Below the pieces are notes generated by a model, which searched no databases, had not been told where the DNA came from, and worked only from the letters and a program-made list of their open reading frames with translations. From NCBI RefSeq assembly GCF_039889165.1, contig NZ_JAYMYY010000002.1:372001-436000 (forward strand): DNA of 64,000 bases. Reading direction: 5' to 3'. The position numbers and the translations under genes are program-made. Positions 56,213 through 64,000 of the stretch are shown here, one piece after another (position 1 is the stretch's first letter; every line of letters begins with the position of its first letter). The DNA is from Pseudocitrobacter cyperus (GTDB taxonomy: Bacteria > Pseudomonadota > Gammaproteobacteria > Enterobacterales > Enterobacteriaceae).

Positions 56213-56645
56213 AGGCAAGCGCTTCTATCTCGGCAACAGTCAGACCGGTGGTTTTGGCGATAATCGCCACGTCGATGCCGGTGGCTAACAATGCCTGGGA
56301 GATTTGGCGTTTGGCGTTGCGTTCGCCTTCGCGCTGACCTTTATCAAGCCCTTCCCGAAGCCCTCTACGGAGCCCATCCTTAATACCTTCGCGACGCCCT
56401 TTGTTCATCCCTAACCGACGGCCAAAATCGATCCCTTTTTCCCGCTCTTTTTCCATCCACTCCGCAATCGTCATCAACGTCTCCTTATGTTGAGGTACCT
56501 TACGCGCCAGCCGGCGAAAAAAGACAAACAGACTGGCGGAACGGCCGGCCTGCGCGATATAGCTCATCACCGCCTCGAACTGGCTTTCGGTAATGTAACC
56601 TGGCGCTAAAAGCCTTGCCAGCGCATCGAGTACGGGTAACGGCAA
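56211..56645 (-). pseudogene. Rpn (PD-(D/E)XK) nuclease gene, 5' part lost
   Basis: The 144-residue frame corresponds only to the C-terminal third of RpnA-E-type recombination-promoting nucleases: ALARLLAPGYITESQFEAVMSYI, KVPQHKETLMTIAEWMEKEREKG, a charged repeat region (GIDFGRRLGMNKGRREGIKDGLRRGLREGLDKG) and TGLTVAEIEALA. The catalytic N-terminal domain is missing upstream. It sits between yqjK and yqjF, where E. coli has no such gene, so it is a gained and decayed element. Confidence 0.75.
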
Positions 56646-56872
56646 CCTTCGCCGTCAGCAGGCAATTCACCACTCCCCGAGCAGCCTCGACAAAAATATT
56701 CATCTTGCATTGCATTACTCAGAATTTTTGAAGCAATTCGACAGTTTTCCTTGCTAACAATTGATCCAGGCCGCGGGTATTCTTCTTTCCATCGACAGCA
56801 GGCACACGGCATCAACGTGTATTTGCACAATAAATAACATTGTTCGCCCGATGGGTTCTCTGGAGTTGTAAG

Positions 56873-57265
56873 ATGAAAAAATTAGAAGATGTTGGTGTAC
56901 TGGTAGCACGTATTCTGATGCCAATCCTGTTCATTACCGCGGGCTGGGGCAAAATCACCGGTTATGCGGGCACCCAACAATATATGGAAGCAATGGGCGT
57001 TCCTGGTTTTATGTTGCCACTGGTTATTCTGCTTGAGTTCGGCGGCGGCCTGGCAATCCTGTTTGGCTTCCTGACCCGTACCACCGCATTGATTACCGCG
57101 GGCTTCACCATCCTGACCGCGTTCCTGTTCCACAGTAACTTTGCGGAAGGCGTAAACTCGCTGATGTTTATGAAAAACCTCACCATCGCAGGCGGTTTCC
57201 TGCTGCTGGCTATCACTGGCCCGGGCGCATTCAGCATCGACCGCGTGCTGAATAAAAAATGGTAA
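56873..57265 (+). CDS. yqjF: DoxX-family membrane protein YqjF
   Basis: The 130-residue protein has four membrane segments and the DoxX pattern (LVARILMPILFITAGWGKITGYAGTQQYMEAMGVP). In E. coli its promoter is activated by YhaJ in response to quinone-like products of nitroaromatics. It forms a unit with yqjG, a quinone reductase. ATG 56873 is the family start. Confidence 0.93.
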   Translation: MKKLEDVGVLVARILMPILFITAGWGKITGYAGTQQYMEAMGVPGFMLPLVILLEFGGGLAILFGFLTRTTALITAGFTILTAFLFHSNFAEGVNSLMFMKNLTIAGGFLLLAITGPGAFSIDRVLNKKW

Positions 57266-57283
57266 TCGCACTATACTGAATCA

Positions 57284-57309
57284 AAGCGAGGAGACATCTC
57301 CTCGCTTTT
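57284..57309 (+). terminator. Hairpin between yqjF and yqjG
   Basis: AAGCGAGGAGA pairs with TCTCCTCGCTT, followed by TTGCC. The next gene starts 21 bases later, so it may be a leaky terminator. Confidence 0.65.
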
Positions 57310-57330
57310 GCCATCTGAAGGAGAGAAAAA

Positions 57331-58317
57331 ATGGGACAACTGATTGACGGCGTCTGGCATGATACCTGGTATGACACCAAATCCACCGGGGGAAAATTTC
57401 AACGTTCAGTCTCGGCATTCCGTAACTGGCTCACTGCGGATGGTGAAGCAGGCCCGTCGGGCGTCGGCGGATTTGCCGCCGAGAAAGATCGCTATCACCT
57501 GTACGTTTCGCTCGCCTGTCCGTGGGCGCACCGCACGCTGATCCTGCGTAAACTGAAAGGGCTGGAGCCGTTTATCTCCGTTTCCGTCGTCAACCCGCTG
57601 ATGCTGGAAAACGGCTGGACTTTCGATGACAGCTTCCCGGCGGCGACCGGCGATTCGCTGTATCAGCATGAATTTCTTTATCAACTTTATCTGCATGCCG
57701 ACCCACACTACACCGGCCGCGTGACCGTGCCGGTACTGTGGGATAAGAAAAACCACACCATCGTCAGCAACGAATCTGCCGAAATCATTCGCATGTTCAA
57801 TACGGCTTTTGATGGTCTGGGCGCAAAAGCGGGTGATTACTACCCTGTTACGCTGCGTGAGCAAATTGATGAGCTGAACGGCTGGATCTACGATACGGTG
57901 AATAATGGCGTCTACAAAGCCGGCTTTGCCACCAGCCAGGAGGCCTACAGCGAGGCCGTGGAGAAAGTGTTTACCTCGCTGGAACGCCTGGAGCAGATCC
58001 TCGGTCAGCATCGCTACCTGACAGGCAACCAGTTGACCGAAGCGGATATTCGCCTGTGGACGACGCTTATCCGTTTTGATCCGGTCTACGTCACCCACTT
58101 TAAGTGCGACAAGCACCGCATTAGCGATTACCTGAACCTGCACGGCTTTATGCGCGATATCTATCAGATGCCAGGTATTGCCGAAACGGTGAATTTCGAT
58201 CACATCCGCAATCACTATTTCCGCAGCCATAAAACCATCAACCCGACTGGAATCATTTCCATTGGGCCGTGGCAGGATCTCGACGAGCCACACGGGCGTG
58301 ATGAACGCTTCCGCTAA
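57331..58317 (+). CDS. yqjG: Glutathionyl-hydroquinone reductase YqjG
   Basis: The 328-residue xi-class glutathione transferase has catalytic Cys63 in LACPWAHRTL and a C-terminal helical domain. It removes glutathione from glutathionyl-hydroquinones. It is almost the same as E. coli YqjG (EcGHR) in these motifs. GAAGGAGAG precedes the ATG. Confidence 0.96.
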   Translation: MGQLIDGVWHDTWYDTKSTGGKFQRSVSAFRNWLTADGEAGPSGVGGFAAEKDRYHLYVSLACPWAHRTLILRKLKGLEPFISVSVVNPLMLENGWTFDDSFPAATGDSLYQHEFLYQLYLHADPHYTGRVTVPVLWDKKNHTIVSNESAEIIRMFNTAFDGLGAKAGDYYPVTLREQIDELNGWIYDTVNNGVYKAGFATSQEAYSEAVEKVFTSLERLEQILGQHRYLTGNQLTEADIRLWTTLIRFDPVYVTHFKCDKHRISDYLNLHGFMRDIYQMPGIAETVNFDHIRNHYFRSHKTINPTGIISIGPWQDLDEPHGRDERFR

Positions 58318-58322
58318 TGACA

Positions 58323-58345
58323 CAGGGCATCCTCAGGGATGCCCT
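58323..58345 (+). terminator. Terminator of yqjG
   Basis: AGGGCATCC pairs with GGATGCCCT around TCAG-like loop bases, followed by ATTAATTTG. Confidence 0.65.
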
Positions 58346-58444
58346 ATTAATTTGTGACATCAATATTTACCACCATTTCATTCACGGCTATTCTTAATTC
58401 TATCGCTTAGAAAACAAGTGATTAACGAATAGCAGAGGCAGAAA

Positions 58445-58810
58445 ATGGATTGGTATCTCAAAGTTCTCAGAAATTACATCGGTTTTGGCGGCCGCGCGCG
58501 GCGTAAAGAGTACTGGATGTTTATTCTGGTCAACGTCATCTTTACGCTGGTGCTGGGTATTCTCGATAAGATGCTGGGCTGGCAGCGCGCCAGCGGCGAA
58601 GGCATTCTGACAACCATTTATGGTGTGCTGATTTTCCTGCCCTGGTGGGCCGTCCAGTTCCGCCGTCTGCATGACACCGATCGCTCGGCTTGGTGGCTGC
58701 TGTTGCTGCTTATCCCGATTATCGGCTGGCTGGTGATTATTATTTTCAACTGCCAGGCGGGCACACAGGGCGACAACCGCTTTGGGGCAGATCCGAAGTT
58801 GATTTCGTAG
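58445..58810 (+). CDS. yhaH: DUF805 inner-membrane protein YhaH
   Basis: The 121-residue protein starts MDWYLKVLRNYIGFGGRARRKEYW and has three to four membrane segments with the DUF805 motif RRLHDTDRSAWW. Its function is unknown. E. coli carries two such genes here (yhaH and yhaI); this window has only yhaH. Confidence 0.93.
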   Translation: MDWYLKVLRNYIGFGGRARRKEYWMFILVNVIFTLVLGILDKMLGWQRASGEGILTTIYGVLIFLPWWAVQFRRLHDTDRSAWWLLLLLIPIIGWLVIIIFNCQAGTQGDNRFGADPKLIS

Positions 58811-58820
58811 CGCGTTATTG

Positions 58821-58861
58821 CCCCCCCCTCACCCCGCCCTCTCCCCATAGGGGCGAGGGAG
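58821..58861. repeat. CCCTCTCCC-type intergenic palindrome, copy 3
   Basis: CCCCTCACCCCGCCCTCTCC is followed by CCATAGGGGCGAGGGAG. It pairs in opposite orientation with copy 4 at 58900-58935. Confidence 0.75.
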
Positions 58862-58899
58862 AAAATCAGCGCAGTCCATTAGCCCGAGCGCGGTCGGTT

Positions 58900-58935
58900 C
58901 CCTCTCCCCTATGGGGAGAGGGCCAGGGTGAGGGG
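58900..58935. repeat. CCCTCTCCC-type intergenic palindrome, copy 4
   Basis: CCCTCTCCCCTATGGGGAGA continues into GGGCCAGGGTGAGGGG. With copy 3 it forms a long inverted repeat between the convergent yhaH and yhaJ ends, probably a two-way terminator. Confidence 0.75.
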
Positions 58936-58942
58936 AAAACAC

Positions 58943-59839
58943 CTACTTAACCGCCAGCAGCTTCTGAATTTCCCGCAAACACCACGACTTCGCTTCGCCC
59001 ATGCTGTCGCGTCGCCAGGCCATGATAATTTCCACTTCGTTGGTGTATTCCGGGCTCACCACCCGCAAACGCCCCTCGGCGATATCTTTTTCCACCAGCG
59101 GATAAGGCATGGTCGCCACGCCTAGACCGGCCAGCAATGCCTGGCGTTTATCCTCCATCGACGTGACCGTCAGGCGCGGCTGTTTATCCAGCAACTGCAC
59201 CGTAAGCACCGGACGCTCGCGCGCGGTATCAGCCACTGCCACGCCGCGGTATTTCACGCGCGTCACTTCGGATAGCGGCTCGGGTTCCTGATGAATGGGG
59301 TGATCCGGTGCGGCAACGTATACGTTCATCACCGAATAGAGCTTACGAGAGTTAATTTCCGACGAAGAGCGAAAGTGCATATCCGGTGCAATCACGATAT
59401 CCGCGCGCCCCTGCTCGAGCCGCTCCCAGGCGCCAGCCAGCACTTCGGTAATGATTGAAAGCTGGGTATTCGCTTTCGCCGCCAGCTTTTCGATAAGAGG
59501 ATAAAGCGTCGGAGTCGGGATCAGCGCTTCGGTGACAATCGTCAGATGCGTTTCCCAGCCGCGCGCCAGTGCTTCAGCATCGGTCGTCAGCTTATCCGCC
59601 GCTTCCAGCAGCACGCGCCCACGCTCCAGAAGCATTCTCCCGACATTAGTGAATTTTGTTCGATGACCTGAGCGGTCGAACAACACAACGTCCAGTTCTT
59701 CTTCCAGCTTTTGCATGGTGTAGCTTAATGCAGACGGAACGCGCCCCAACTCATCAGCCGCAGCGGCAAAGCTGCCGCGACGGTCAATTGCATCCATCAC
59801 CCGCAGGGCTTCCAGCGTTAATGCTCTCTCTTTAGCCAT
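58943..59839 (-). CDS. yhaJ: LysR-family regulator YhaJ
   Basis: The 298-residue protein has an N-terminal LysR helix-turn-helix (LTLEALRVMDAIDRRGSFAAAADELGRVPSALSYTMQKLEEELDVVLF) and a type 2 periplasmic-binding-like effector domain. E. coli YhaJ activates yqjF and other genes in response to hydroxylated nitroaromatics. It is divergent from yhaK. Confidence 0.95.
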   Translation of the reverse strand: MAKERALTLEALRVMDAIDRRGSFAAAADELGRVPSALSYTMQKLEEELDVVLFDRSGHRTKFTNVGRMLLERGRVLLEAADKLTTDAEALARGWETHLTIVTEALIPTPTLYPLIEKLAAKANTQLSIITEVLAGAWERLEQGRADIVIAPDMHFRSSSEINSRKLYSVMNVYVAAPDHPIHQEPEPLSEVTRVKYRGVAVADTARERPVLTVQLLDKQPRLTVTSMEDKRQALLAGLGVATMPYPLVEKDIAEGRLRVVSPEYTNEVEIIMAWRRDSMGEAKSWCLREIQKLLAVK

Positions 59840-59944
59840 CGTTTTATCATTCAGGAAATTTGAATATAGCGGGCAGAATATCTGGCTAACAATGCAGCGT
59901 CCATACCTTTACCATTGATTTAGTGTAAAGAGAGGTCAAAAACT

Positions 59945-60646
59945 ATGATTACTACCCGAACAGCCAAACAGTGTGGACAGGCGGACTTCGGCTGGCTACA
60001 GGCTCGCTACACTTTCTCCTTTGGACACTACTTTGACCCAAAACTGCTGGGATACGCCTCTTTGCGTGTCCTGAACCAGGAAGTGCTGGCACCAGGGGCC
60101 TCCTTCCAGCCGCGAACGTACCCGAAAGTGGATATTCTCAATATCATCCTCGAAGGGGAAGCGGAGTACCGCAACAGCGAAGGCCATCATGTCCAGGCGA
60201 AAGCAGGCGAAGCGCTGCTGATTTCGACCCAGCCGGGCATCAGCTACAGCGAACATAATTTGAGTAAGGATAAACCGCTCACCCGGATGCAACTCTGGCT
60301 GGATGCTTGTCCGGAACGCGAAAACCCGCTGATTCAGAAAGTGGAAATTGAGGATACGGTGCGGCAACTTCTGGCTTCGCCGGATGGCGCAGGCGGCAGC
60401 CTGCAGTTGCGTCAGAAAGTGTGGATACACCATATCGAGTTGAAAAAAGGCGAGAAAGCCAGCTTCCACCTGAACGGCCCTCGCGCCTACCTGCAGTCTA
60501 TCCACGGTACCGTGCACGCTGAAACGCAGGCGCTGGAAAAAGGGGCGCTCACCTGCGGTGATGGCGCATTTATTCGTGACGAAGATAACATAACGCTGGT
60601 TGCCGATACGCCGCTGCGCGCTTTACTGATAGATTTACCTGTGTGA
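59945..60646 (+). CDS. yhaK: Pirin-like redox-sensitive bicupin YhaK
   Basis: The 233-residue protein has the pirin N-terminal cupin (FSFGHYFDPKLLGYASLRVLNQEVLAPGASFQPRTYP) and a second cupin. E. coli YhaK is cytosolic and reacts to oxidation; no clear enzyme activity is proven. Probably YhaJ-controlled. Confidence 0.94.
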   Translation: MITTRTAKQCGQADFGWLQARYTFSFGHYFDPKLLGYASLRVLNQEVLAPGASFQPRTYPKVDILNIILEGEAEYRNSEGHHVQAKAGEALLISTQPGISYSEHNLSKDKPLTRMQLWLDACPERENPLIQKVEIEDTVRQLLASPDGAGGSLQLRQKVWIHHIELKKGEKASFHLNGPRAYLQSIHGTVHAETQALEKGALTCGDGAFIRDEDNITLVADTPLRALLIDLPV

Positions 60647-60671
60647 TTTTCAGGATGAAAAGAGTGAGCAG

Positions 60672-60827
60672 ATGAGTAAGAAAAGCAATAAGAAAGCACA
60701 GACAAAAAAGCAGGTAAAACCAGAGATTACCGTTCCCGTCAGCTTCGGTTACGAAGAGATGTTAGGTGAGCTGGAAGCGATTGTCGCAGACGCCCAAATC
60801 CGCCAGTCGGAAGAAGAAGCGGCATAA
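60672..60827 (+). CDS. yhaL: Small protein YhaL
   Basis: A 51-residue frame, ATG 60672 to TAA 60825-60827, begins with a lysine-rich stretch (MSKKSNKKAQTKKQVKP) and ends FGYEEMLGELEAIVADAQIR plus an acidic tail. The FGYEEML-ELEAIVADA core matches E. coli YhaL. Its function is unknown. It follows yhaK by 25 bases. Confidence 0.88.
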   Translation: MSKKSNKKAQTKKQVKPEITVPVSFGYEEMLGELEAIVADAQIRQSEEEAA

Positions 60828-60828
60828 A

Positions 60829-60857
60829 AAAATCCCCGGTATTCCGGGGATTTTTGT
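60829..60857. terminator. Bidirectional terminator between yhaL and yhaM
   Basis: AAAAATCCCCGG pairs with CCGGGGATTTTT around TATT, with A and T runs on both sides, suiting the convergent genes. Confidence 0.9.
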
Positions 60858-60861
60858 TTCT

Positions 60862-62175
60862 TCAGGCTATCGCTTTACGAGACATAATCTCAATAATCTG
60901 CTTATCAGTGTGCTGCATAGCATGGCGTGCCAGCGCACAAAGGTTAGCAATAGAGCGTTCGACATCATCCGCCACAATACCTTCATTACCGCTTACCGCC
61001 GAACCATCCAACGCCAACAATACCGCTTTCCACGCCGCTGCCGCGCTGGTGGAGACTTTCATCGCGCAGCTATTGGAAGCGCCATCGCAAATCATTCCGC
61101 TGACATCGCCGATCATACTGCCGATCGCCATTGCGATCGTTTGATAGTCGCCACCGGCCAGCCACGCCATGCCTGCCGCCGCCCCCATCGCCGCAGTGGT
61201 CGTCGCACATAGCGCGGAAAGCTTTGGAAGCTGGTGATGGATATAGATGGCGCTGAGATGCGACAATATCAGCGCCCTCGCCAAACGCTCCTCGTCGACG
61301 GCGAAATGCTCGGCAACAACCATCACCGGAACCGTTGCGGTGATCCCCTGATTTCCGGAACCAGAATTGGTCATGGCGGGTAATGTTGCCCCTCCCATTC
61401 GCGCATCCGACGCGGCGCTGGTACGGATCAAAATAGCACTCAGCAAATCCTTCGCCAGCAAACCGCGCTCACGCTGCTTTTCCAGCGTTGCGCCAATGTG
61501 CAATCCCTATTCTCCACTCAAGCCTTCCTGCGACAGCGCGCCATTTAGCCTTGCCGCATCGAGAATGAAACGGATTGACGCAAAAGGCACCCCCTCAACA
61601 AAGGCGAGGATCTCTTGTAGAGAGGTGGCAGACAACACCGCGGCTGGCGACGTCCGGGCGTCGCGCGGCCCAACATCGGGTTGAGTAAACTGCACCCCGT
61701 TGTGCGTCTCGATACGAACAACATGCGTGTGCCCGCCAACAATGGTTACGCAGGCCCATGCTTCACCGCACCAGACTTTAGCCTGCGAGAAAAGAATATC
61801 CTCGCAGGGCTCCTGCAACGTCACCGACACCTTACCGGCCGCCAGCAGCGCTTTCGCTTCTGCGACAGCATCAGGCGTCGCATTTTTCAACACTTCAAGC
61901 CCCGCCTCGGCATCCCCCCCAAGCGCCCCCAGCGCCGCCGCCACTGGCAGCCCAACCATGCCAGTACCAGGGACGGTAACGCCCAGACCGTTCTTCATCA
62001 GGTTTGGCGATACTTTTGCATCAATACGCTCGACCACGCCATCCAGCTCAGAAGCGGCGATAGCCGCGGCCAGCGCCAGAGAAATGGGTTCGGTACACCC
62101 CAGCGCAGGTTTAACTTCTTCCTGAATCACGCTGATAAACTGCTGCCATAATGGGTTCAATGATGTTTCAAACAT
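60862..62175 (-). pseudogene. yhaM: L-cysteine desulfidase YhaM/CyuA, interrupted by an in-frame amber codon
   Basis: Two halves in the same frame (62175-61507 and 61506-60862) together cover the E. coli YhaM family from start (SLNPLWQQFISVIQEEVKPALGCTEP) to end (MICDGASNSCAMK...QIIEIMSRKA). At 61507-61509 a TAG stands where E. coli has Trp in GLSGNWGLHIG; the surrounding reading is GLSGE-stop-GLHIG. There is no frameshift. The intact enzyme uses a 4Fe-4S cluster to split cysteine into pyruvate, ammonia and sulfide. Readthrough or an amber suppressor could restore it. Confidence 0.88.
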
Positions 62176-62202
62176 AGCCATAACCTTCACGTATCAGGGA
62201 GC

Positions 62203-63510
62203 TCAGGAGAATGCCAAAATCGGTGAGATGCACAGCAACAAACCAGTGACGATAATGAGGTACAACGACGCTCCTTTGTATTTGTGCAGTGCGGGAACCT
62301 TGTAGACCAACAACGCCGGGATCAAACACCCAACCAGGCCAAAAATCGGGCTACAGATGGAAGTGAAACTGAGGATCGGCAGGTTAGTCACCTGTGCCCC
62401 CCAGGCCATCAGCACAATCGCCACGCTCACAACCCGACGCAGCAGCACTTTGTTGATCTCCTCTTCTTTACGCGTCCGCAGGAGGAAATTCATCACCAGC
62501 CCCATGCATGCCTCGCGAAAACCGAGAAAAACGCCAAAAAACGAAGAGACCACCGCAAAAACGTTGATCACAATACCGGCGACAGTCACCCAATTACCCG
62601 GTATATAACGCGCAGTAATTGCCAGAGAGGAGATATTCTCTTTGCTGGCCTCTACGGCCTGCTCATGAGACAGCCCCAGCGAAAAAGAAACCGCGTAAAA
62701 AAAGACGATGACAAACAGCAACACAAAAGCGACGCGCATCGCCCGTTGCGCTTTAAAGCGCGCCACTTCAACGGACTGATTCTTCGCGCGGTAGGCGATG
62801 ACCATCGGACTCAGTGACTGAATAAACAGAATAGAGGTCAGGGTAAACGGCAATGTCACAATCGCATTTTTGATAAGCGTCCCGATTTCCGGCACGGCCC
62901 CAGGATGCTGCCAGTTCCAGTGCGGGATCATCAGTATTCCGAGTATTGCTACCGCCACCAGAACGGTCGTCGCCATAAATCCGGCCAGACTGAAGAGCAA
63001 TTTTTCCCCGGTGGAAGCCATAACCACCAAAATGCAAATAAGGCCTAATCCATAAAGTGGATTCGTCGACAACACACCGTCGGTAACGCCGAAGGTATAC
63101 AGATAAGAGGCGCTGTCATTGGTGATCGCCAGGGTGTACACAAATACCCAAATAATCAACATAATGAAATAGAGAACGCCTAATAGCATCCCTGTATTCT
63201 TACCCAGGTAGCCTGCGATAATATTGGGGTAGTCAGTACACTCTTTTGACTCCACCAGCGTATTAATAAAAAGCTTTTGAAACAGAAACATGGCCGGATA
63301 GCCAACCACCGACGAGAGCAAAAATACCCACAGCCCCATGATGCCGACCTGAACAGGCAAAAACACGATGCCCGCCCCTATCGCCATTCCGATGCTCATG
63401 GTGATCCACCCGATATCAACACTGTCAAAACGTGTCGCATTCCGCCATTCGTTTGCCGTCATCCCCTCCGGGGCAGACGAGCCAGACATTGTATTCCTCG
63501 CCATTTCCAT
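62203..63510 (-). CDS. yhaO: Cysteine/serine transporter YhaO (CyuP/DlsT)
   Basis: The 435-residue protein is of the HAAAP amino acid permease family (11 membrane segments; WITMSIGMAIGAGIVFLPVQVGIMGLWVFL, LPFTLTSILFIQSLSPMVIAYR). E. coli YhaO imports cysteine or D-serine and is co-transcribed with yhaM. ATG 63510 (MEMARN) is my choice; 63504 and 63489 are possible. The 3' end leads into the broken yhaM after 27 bases. Confidence 0.9.
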   Translation of the reverse strand: MEMARNTMSGSSAPEGMTANEWRNATRFDSVDIGWITMSIGMAIGAGIVFLPVQVGIMGLWVFLLSSVVGYPAMFLFQKLFINTLVESKECTDYPNIIAGYLGKNTGMLLGVLYFIMLIIWVFVYTLAITNDSASYLYTFGVTDGVLSTNPLYGLGLICILVVMASTGEKLLFSLAGFMATTVLVAVAILGILMIPHWNWQHPGAVPEIGTLIKNAIVTLPFTLTSILFIQSLSPMVIAYRAKNQSVEVARFKAQRAMRVAFVLLFVIVFFYAVSFSLGLSHEQAVEASKENISSLAITARYIPGNWVTVAGIVINVFAVVSSFFGVFLGFREACMGLVMNFLLRTRKEEEINKVLLRRVVSVAIVLMAWGAQVTNLPILSFTSICSPIFGLVGCLIPALLVYKVPALHKYKGASLYLIIVTGLLLCISPILAFS

Positions 63511-63803
63511 ACGTTTACGCTCATGTGTGTAGGGTTTTATTATTTTCGTTCCACTCCGGGGCGATGTGGGGAACGTGCGCTGCAGGCAAGTCATTAGAAT
63601 GAGAAAATCATACGCGCGGGAAGGGAGAAAGTCTTACCAATAACAAGCATATAGTTTCACCTTGTAAATAATATTTTTCTATTTACCTGATTAAATATGC
63701 TGTTATTTTCTCTATTTGAATGCGATCACAACAAAATAATAGTAAGAGTATTAATACAGCAACTAAATACCATCACAGTGATGTATTCATTTTACTCCTA
63801 AAA
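63511..63803. other. Intergenic region between rnpB and yhaO
   Basis: About 290 bp of AT-rich sequence with no supported gene. It should hold the yhaO promoter. In E. coli the tdc operon, yhaB and yhaC lie between yhaO and rnpB; here nothing remains of them. Confidence 0.6.
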
Positions 63804-63833
63804 TGCAAAAACCCGCCGAAGCGGGTTTTTGCA
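63804..63833 (-). terminator. Terminator of rnpB
   Basis: GCAAAAACCCGC pairs with GCGGGTTTTTGC around CGAA-type loop bases, just after the RNase P RNA 3' end. Confidence 0.88.
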
Positions 63834-63840
63834 TAAAAAA

Positions 63841-64000
63841 AGTGAAACTGACCGATAAGCCGGGTTCTGTCGTGGACAGTCATTCATCTAGGCCAGCAAT
63901 CGCTCACTGGCTCAAGCAGCCTACCCGGGTTCAGTACGGGCCGTACCTTATGAACCCCTATTTGGCCTTGCTCCGGGTGGAGTTTACCGTGCCACGGACT
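63841..64000 (-). ncRNA. rnpB: RNase P RNA, 3' part
   Basis: Read leftward, the last 160 bases match E. coli M1 RNA: AGTCCGTGGCACGGTAAACT, CCACCCGGAGCAAGGCCAAA, TAGGGGTTCATAAGGTACGG and the 3' end GGTCAGTTTCAC. It is the catalytic RNA that cuts tRNA 5' leaders. The 5' portion is beyond the window. Confidence 0.97.

Overview
The window is chromosomal DNA of a gamma-proteobacterium of the Enterobacteriaceae. Gene order from yqjH through aer, patA, ebgR, ygjIJK, fadH, rlmG, ygjP, alx, sstT, uxaCA, exuTR, yqjA-mzrA-yqjCDEK, yqjFG, yhaHJKL and yhaMO to rnpB follows the E. coli 69-73 min region, with several losses and replacements. The scsABCD genes, a second metNIQ-type operon and a Csu-type pilus operon point to a relative of Citrobacter, Enterobacter or Kosakonia rather than E. 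coli itself. I cannot fix the genus from the sequence alone.

Region 1 (1 to about 12.4 kb) is a P2/186-family element that looks like a headless phage tail, or tailocin. It keeps a 186-type CI repressor, an SOS-controlled Tum-like antirepressor behind a perfect LexA box, the replication gene A, a complete lysis cassette and the tail and baseplate genes X, R, V, W, J, I, H and G, with the sheath gene FI running off the left edge. The terminase, portal, scaffold, capsid and head-completion genes (Q-P-O-N-M-L), cos, gene S, integrase, apl and CII are not present where they should be. A late-promoter box of the Ogr type (TGT-N12-ACA) now sits directly in front of X. The tail-fibre end is an invertible segment between two 26-bp crossover sites, next to a Gin/Hin-type invertase, so target range should switch by inversion.

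Region 2 (12.4-24.0 kb) is accessory: a YoaC-like gene, a four-gene Csu-type chaperone-usher pilus operon with a flagellar-sigma-like promoter match, the scsABCD thiol-disulfide/copper-tolerance genes, and a metNIQ-like ABC operon preceded by three tandem MetJ-box-like octamers.

Region 3 (24.1-40.8 kb) holds yqjH/yqjI (iron and nickel), aer, patA, then ebgR with a LacZ-type GH2 beta-galactosidase in place of ebgA-ebgC, followed by ygjI, ygjJ and ygjK (sugar uptake and glycosidases) and fadH.

Region 4 (40.9-64 kb) is mostly conserved backbone: orphan higA with a dead higB relic, rlmG, ygjP, ygjR, alx with its leader riboswitch, sstT, the hexuronate genes uxaCA/exuT/exuR, yqjA-mzrA, the yqjCDEK envelope genes, a truncated Rpn nuclease gene, yqjF, yqjG, yhaH, yhaJ, yhaK and yhaL. 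The cysteine genes yhaO/yhaM follow, with yhaM interrupted by an in-frame amber codon. The 3' part of RNase P RNA ends the window. The tdc operon that lies near yhaO in E. coli is absent here.
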